This document shows, piece after piece, positions 44,980 to 48,158 of a DNA stretch of 48,158 nucleotides. The DNA comes from Gammaproteobacteria bacterium (GTDB lineage Bacteria > Pseudomonadota > Gammaproteobacteria > Legionellales > Legionellaceae): the NCBI GenBank assembly GCA_022600515.1, contig JAHZKG010000006.1, positions 1-48,158 on the forward strand, read 5' to 3'. The notes under the pieces were generated by a model. That model did not search any database, was not told the DNA's origin, and saw nothing but the letters and a program-made list of their open reading frames with translations. The translations under genes were made by a program, and so were the position numbers. The number at the start of each line of letters is the position of its first letter. Position 1 is the first letter of the stretch.

Positions 44980-46754
44980 ATGATGAACTACCTCACACCA
45001 TTGGCCGCTTTGTATGGCATTATCTTCGGCATGAAAAAAAATATTTAATCGGTTTTTTACTGATTGCGGTGGTGTGGGCTGTAGAAATGTCATTGAGCCC
45101 GTATTTGCTAAAAATTATTATTGATACAGTGGTTGCTGAAGCACATCACCCGGAGCAATTATTCCAGGTGATTTTTATTCCGATGGTATTGTATGCCTCT
45201 ATGTCACTGATGCTGAATATTAATTTTCGTATATATAATTATATTAATTTACGCCTTAACCCAAGAATTAAATCAACCGTTCATCAAGATGTATTTACTT
45301 ATATTTTGAAGCATTCCTATGCTTTTTTTCAAGATCACCTGGTGGGCAGCTTAACCCGAAAAATATCTGATTTAGTGGTAAATATTGAAATGCTAATCGC
45401 TATTCCCAATGAATGGTTTATTTCTCGAGGGCTTGCGGCATTGCTTGCAAGTATGACGTTGTTTCATGCGGTGCATCCGATTTTTGGTTTGATTCTATTG
45501 GTTTGGGGCATTGTTTTTGTCGGTGCTTCGTATGCAACATCGAAACACGCAGGTGTGTTATCGCAACAAACCTCAGAAGCTTTTTCAAAGCTGGATGGTG
45601 TGAGTACAGATGCCTTGGCGAATGTCATGAGTGTGAAATTGTTTGATAATATTAAGTATCAAATCTCGCATATTGCGAAAAATCTTACGGCACTGGTGAA
45701 CTGCGATCGCGCTTTTCAATGGTATAACTTAAAAGTTCATTTTGTTCAGGGCTTGGGTGTTACGGTGTTGATGGTCTCGATGCTTGTGGCATTATTGCAG
45801 GGGTTAAAAGCAGGCTATGTCAGTGCAGGTGATTTTGCGTTGGTGTTGATGTTATCGTCATCGTTTATGGGCTCTGTGTATGATTTAGGGAATCAAATGC
45901 AGCAGTTTTTTAAAATCAAAGGCACTTGTAGCCAAGCGCTTACACTGCTTTCTGTTCCTCATGAAATCACAGATGCGCCTAATGCATCAGCATTATGCGT
46001 TACAGACGGTATGATTGAGTTTAAACACGTTGAATTTGCTTACGAGGCGCAGCCGGCTCCTATTTTTAATGCACTAAACATTCGGATTAATCCAGGTGAA
46101 AAAGTAGGGTTAGTGGGATATTCTGGTGCAGGAAAATCAACGTTTATAAAATTAATTTTACGACTGCTCGATATTCAATCTGGTGCAATATGCATTGATA
46201 AGCAAGATATTAAACGCATCACTAAAAACTCGTTACGCCGGCAAATTGGCACAATACCGCAAGAGCCTGAATTATTTCATCAGAGTATTTTAGATAATAT
46301 TAAGTTTGCACGACCGGATGCATCGGATGAAGAAGTGATTGATGCAGCAAAAAAAGCAAAATGTCATGACTTTATCATGGCATTGCCTGAGCGGTATCAA
46401 GCCTTGGTGGGTGAGCGGGGCGTTAAATTATCCGGTGGACAAAAGCAGCGCATTGCAATTGCAAGGGCTTTTCTTAAAAATGCACCGATTTTATTGTTGG
46501 ATGAAGCGACGTCGTCATTGGATTCAATGACCGAACGAGAGATTCATTCGGCCTTGCATGAGGTCATGAAAAACAAAACCACGCTTGTAATTGCACATCG
46601 TTTAGCAACACTAAAAGACATGGATAGAATCTTAGTGTTTGCTGATGGTCAAATTCAGGAAGATGGCACGTTAAGTGCGTTATTAAGTAATAAGAAAAGT
46701 GTTTTTTATACTTTATGGCAAATGCAATCGGATGGCTTTATTGTTAATGATTAG
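44976..46754 (+). CDS. ABC exporter, fused membrane and ATPase domains
   Basis: The 592-residue half-transporter has six membrane segments (about 20-300) and then an ATPase domain: Walker A VGLVGYSGAGKSTFIKLI, Q-loop IPQEPELFHQ, signature KLSGGQKQRIAIARAFL, Walker B ILLLDEATSSLDS and the H-loop in LVIAHRLATLKD. It is of the MsbA/lipid or drug exporter type and should act as a homodimer. It is coupled to the symporter, and its 3' end overlaps the convergent MFS gene by 42 bp. Confidence 0.9.
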   Translation: MNDELPHTIGRFVWHYLRHEKKYLIGFLLIAVVWAVEMSLSPYLLKIIIDTVVAEAHHPEQLFQVIFIPMVLYASMSLMLNINFRIYNYINLRLNPRIKSTVHQDVFTYILKHSYAFFQDHLVGSLTRKISDLVVNIEMLIAIPNEWFISRGLAALLASMTLFHAVHPIFGLILLVWGIVFVGASYATSKHAGVLSQQTSEAFSKLDGVSTDALANVMSVKLFDNIKYQISHIAKNLTALVNCDRAFQWYNLKVHFVQGLGVTVLMVSMLVALLQGLKAGYVSAGDFALVLMLSSSFMGSVYDLGNQMQQFFKIKGTCSQALTLLSVPHEITDAPNASALCVTDGMIEFKHVEFAYEAQPAPIFNALNIRINPGEKVGLVGYSGAGKSTFIKLILRLLDIQSGAICIDKQDIKRITKNSLRRQIGTIPQEPELFHQSILDNIKFARPDASDEEVIDAAKKAKCHDFIMALPERYQALVGERGVKLSGGQKQRIAIARAFLKNAPILLLDEATSSLDSMTEREIHSALHEVMKNKTTLVIAHRLATLKDMDRILVFADGQIQEDGTLSALLSNKKSVFYTLWQMQSDGFIVND

Positions 46755-47882
46755 CAAAATAAGCATCGGTATCGCAAGGCTCATGGGCCCTAAAGACCAA
46801 TAAGTAATTAAAGCACCGATGATACCCGCCACACTAAACTGGCAAGCCGTAATTAGTGAGGTTGCGGTGCCCGCAATGCTTTCGAAATCTTTGAGTGCTA
46901 ATGCGGTGGCACACCCCATGCTCATTCCAATACCTATCGTTAAACAGAGCATGGGTATCATAAAGCTTAATATGCTGGTGCTGAAAAAATTAAACCCGAT
47001 CATAGCAAAAGTTGCCATGAGCATCATAAGTAATCCCCAGCGAATAATATACTCTAATTTTGTGTGTGTTGTGAGACGCGCAGCAATAAAATTGGCAACA
47101 AACGCAGTGAATGCATTCAGCCCAAACCACAGGCCGTATGCGGTACCACTGAGATTTAGTTGTGTAATCAAAACCTCAGGAGATAAGGCGCAAAATAAAT
47201 AAAGCCCGAGCATGCCGTTGGCAGATACAAGCGCATATTTTTTAAAATGTGTGTTGCGTAAGACTTTTTTCCATTGACTCCATAAGCGCTCAGACGCATG
47301 TGGTTTAATATAGTGGTATACGGAAATATTTTTATACACCGTAAAATTAATAAGTAATCCAAGTAGCGTTAAAAAATAAAAGCCACTTCGCCAGTTGTCT
47401 GTTACATCTAGTAAAATACCGCCAATAATTGGGGCTGTGCTTGCTGCAATGGCATTGACGCCGGTTAATAAGCTAAATAATCGCCCACAATCTTGCGTTG
47501 AAAAATTATCACGAATAATAATAAAACAGAGTAAATATGTCCCGCATGCGCCGGTGGCTTGAATGATGCGAGCAATGAGTAACACTGGAATCGTACATGC
47601 AAGCGAAGACAATAAAGAGCCAAATAAAAAAAAGGCCGCAGTATATTGTGCAAGGCACCGACGTCCAAAGTGATCAGCCAAAGGGCCTATAAAAAGCTGC
47701 CCGATAGCAACGGTGAGCATAAATAAATAAAGGCTGGACTGCATATGTCGAGGCGTTGTTTGGAAATATGTCGTCATGTTAGGAATGGCGGGTACGAATA
47801 CATCCATTGCAAAGGATATGGTAATAATCAGAGGAAAAAGTTTAAGAAGACATTGTTTTGAAGACCATTGAATCGCATTCAT
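46713..47882 (-). CDS. Bcr/CflA-type MFS drug exporter
   Basis: The 389-residue major facilitator protein has 12 membrane segments and motif A at GPLADHFGRRCLAQY, with ARIIQATGACGTYLLCFIII, the Arg-Gln-containing helix 4 typical of Bcr/CflA proteins. The N-terminus SFAMDVFVPAIPNMTTYFQT is also family-like. Substrate cannot be told. The final 42 bp overlap the 3' end of the ABC exporter gene. Confidence 0.87.
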   Translation of the reverse strand: MNAIQWSSKQCLLKLFPLIITISFAMDVFVPAIPNMTTYFQTTPRHMQSSLYLFMLTVAIGQLFIGPLADHFGRRCLAQYTAAFFLFGSLLSSLACTIPVLLIARIIQATGACGTYLLCFIIIRDNFSTQDCGRLFSLLTGVNAIAASTAPIIGGILLDVTDNWRSGFYFLTLLGLLINFTVYKNISVYHYIKPHASERLWSQWKKVLRNTHFKKYALVSANGMLGLYLFCALSPEVLITQLNLSGTAYGLWFGLNAFTAFVANFIAARLTTHTKLEYIIRWGLLMMLMATFAMIGFNFFSTSILSFMIPMLCLTIGIGMSMGCATALALKDFESIAGTATSLITACQFSVAGIIGALITYWSLGPMSLAIPMLILLIINNKAIRLHLP

Positions 47883-47951
47883 AGGATGTCATAGTGTATG
47901 ATACTGTTAGTCTAGATTAGCACGAAAGTCGCCTAGAGTAGGAGATAGCGG

Positions 47952-48158
47952 GTGGAAATTGTTAATTTAAATTTGAATTTAAATATGTATTCAAAAAAAA
48001 TTCCAAGACGTTTGTCACTCGCTGAACGCGATGGAAGGCTGAAGGCCGAGGCGTTTAGTCCGAGATAGTCTGCGATTTTTTAACCAGCCCGAAGGGATGT
48101 TAGAAAATCTTTATGCAGGCGTAGAGTCATTGGGAGGACATTTTTCTTGGCGCGTTTA
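47952..48158 (+). pseudogene. Partial gene at window edge, probably frameshifted
   Basis: GTG 47952 has AGGAGA about 8 bases upstream and opens a frame (MEIVNLNLNLNMYSKKIPRR) that ends at TAG 48066-48068 after 38 codons. The adjacent frame reads on without a stop to the window end as DSLRFFNQPEGMLENLYAGV then ESLGGHFSWRV. A single-base change near 48063-48067 would join them. No family is recognised, and the end lies outside the window. It may be a small accessory gene with a frameshift or a sequencing error. Confidence 0.4.

Noticed and set aside
48018..48075. Possible second copy of the palindrome at 4361-4425 (shared tcgctgaacg and cgtttag..gagatag pieces)
   Set aside because: The shared pieces are in a different order, and this region reads as protein in adjacent frames, so the likeness is probably chance.

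Overview
The window looks like the chromosome of a moderately AT-rich gammaproteobacterium. I infer the order Legionellales (Legionella, Coxiella, Berkiella or Aquicella-like). The reasons are gammaproteobacterial gene orders (suhB/trmJ/iscS, rsfS-rlmH-mrdA-rodA, kdsD-kdsC-lptCAB, mlaFEDCB-ibaG-murA), together with scattered effector-like genes, a DUF4116 repeat protein, a Sel1-like protein and several decayed genes next to small inverted-repeat elements. No rRNA, tRNA, CRISPR array or prophage block was seen.

Layout. 1-1.2 kb: a 0.4 kb element with inverted ends carrying a dead DUF559 nuclease gene, followed by a truncated unknown gene. 1.2-5 kb: MazG-like and suhB (minus), diverging from trmJ and iscS (plus), then a broken secreted-protein gene. 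5-8.9 kb: histidine phosphatase, kdsB and ogt, then two unknown genes and a beta-carbonic anhydrase. 9-13.5 kb: pilD, pilC, gltA and pdxB, all minus. 13.5-15.8 kb: an MdfA-like exporter, a small holin-like membrane protein and rnhB. 15.7-19.6 kb: the cell-elongation cluster rodA-mrdA-rlmH-rsfS. 19.6-24.4 kb: an accessory stretch with a DUF4116 protein, an HPPD-like VOC protein, a frameshifted membrane-protein gene, an outer-membrane barrel and a secreted GH18-like protein. 24.5-30.2 kb: one minus-strand run kdsD-kdsC-lptC-lptA-lptB-glsA-sdaA. 30.2-31.7 kb: a decayed effector-like gene, a 162-bp MITE-like element and a second copy of the DUF559-element end. 31.7-39.2 kb: mlaFEDCB-ibaG-murA, a Nif3-family gene and recD2. 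39.3-43.7 kb: an unknown charged protein, a FlaA1/CapD-type nucleotide-sugar enzyme and three type IV prepilin-like genes. 43.7-48.2 kb: a dicarboxylate-type symporter, an ABC exporter, a Bcr/CflA-type MFS protein and a broken or partial gene at the edge.

How the genes fit together. Much of the window serves the cell envelope. KdsD, KdsC and KdsB make CMP-Kdo, LptA/B/C move LPS, the Mla system keeps outer-membrane lipid asymmetry, MurA, PBP2 and RodA build peptidoglycan, and the CapD-type enzyme feeds surface polysaccharide. PilC, PilD and the minor pilins belong to type IV pili. The most unusual material is the accessory DNA: inverted-repeat elements sitting beside dead or truncated effector-like genes, one of which keeps the Cys/His/Asp pattern of ShET2/EspL-type cysteine proteases. 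I did not find a clearly complete new multi-gene system.
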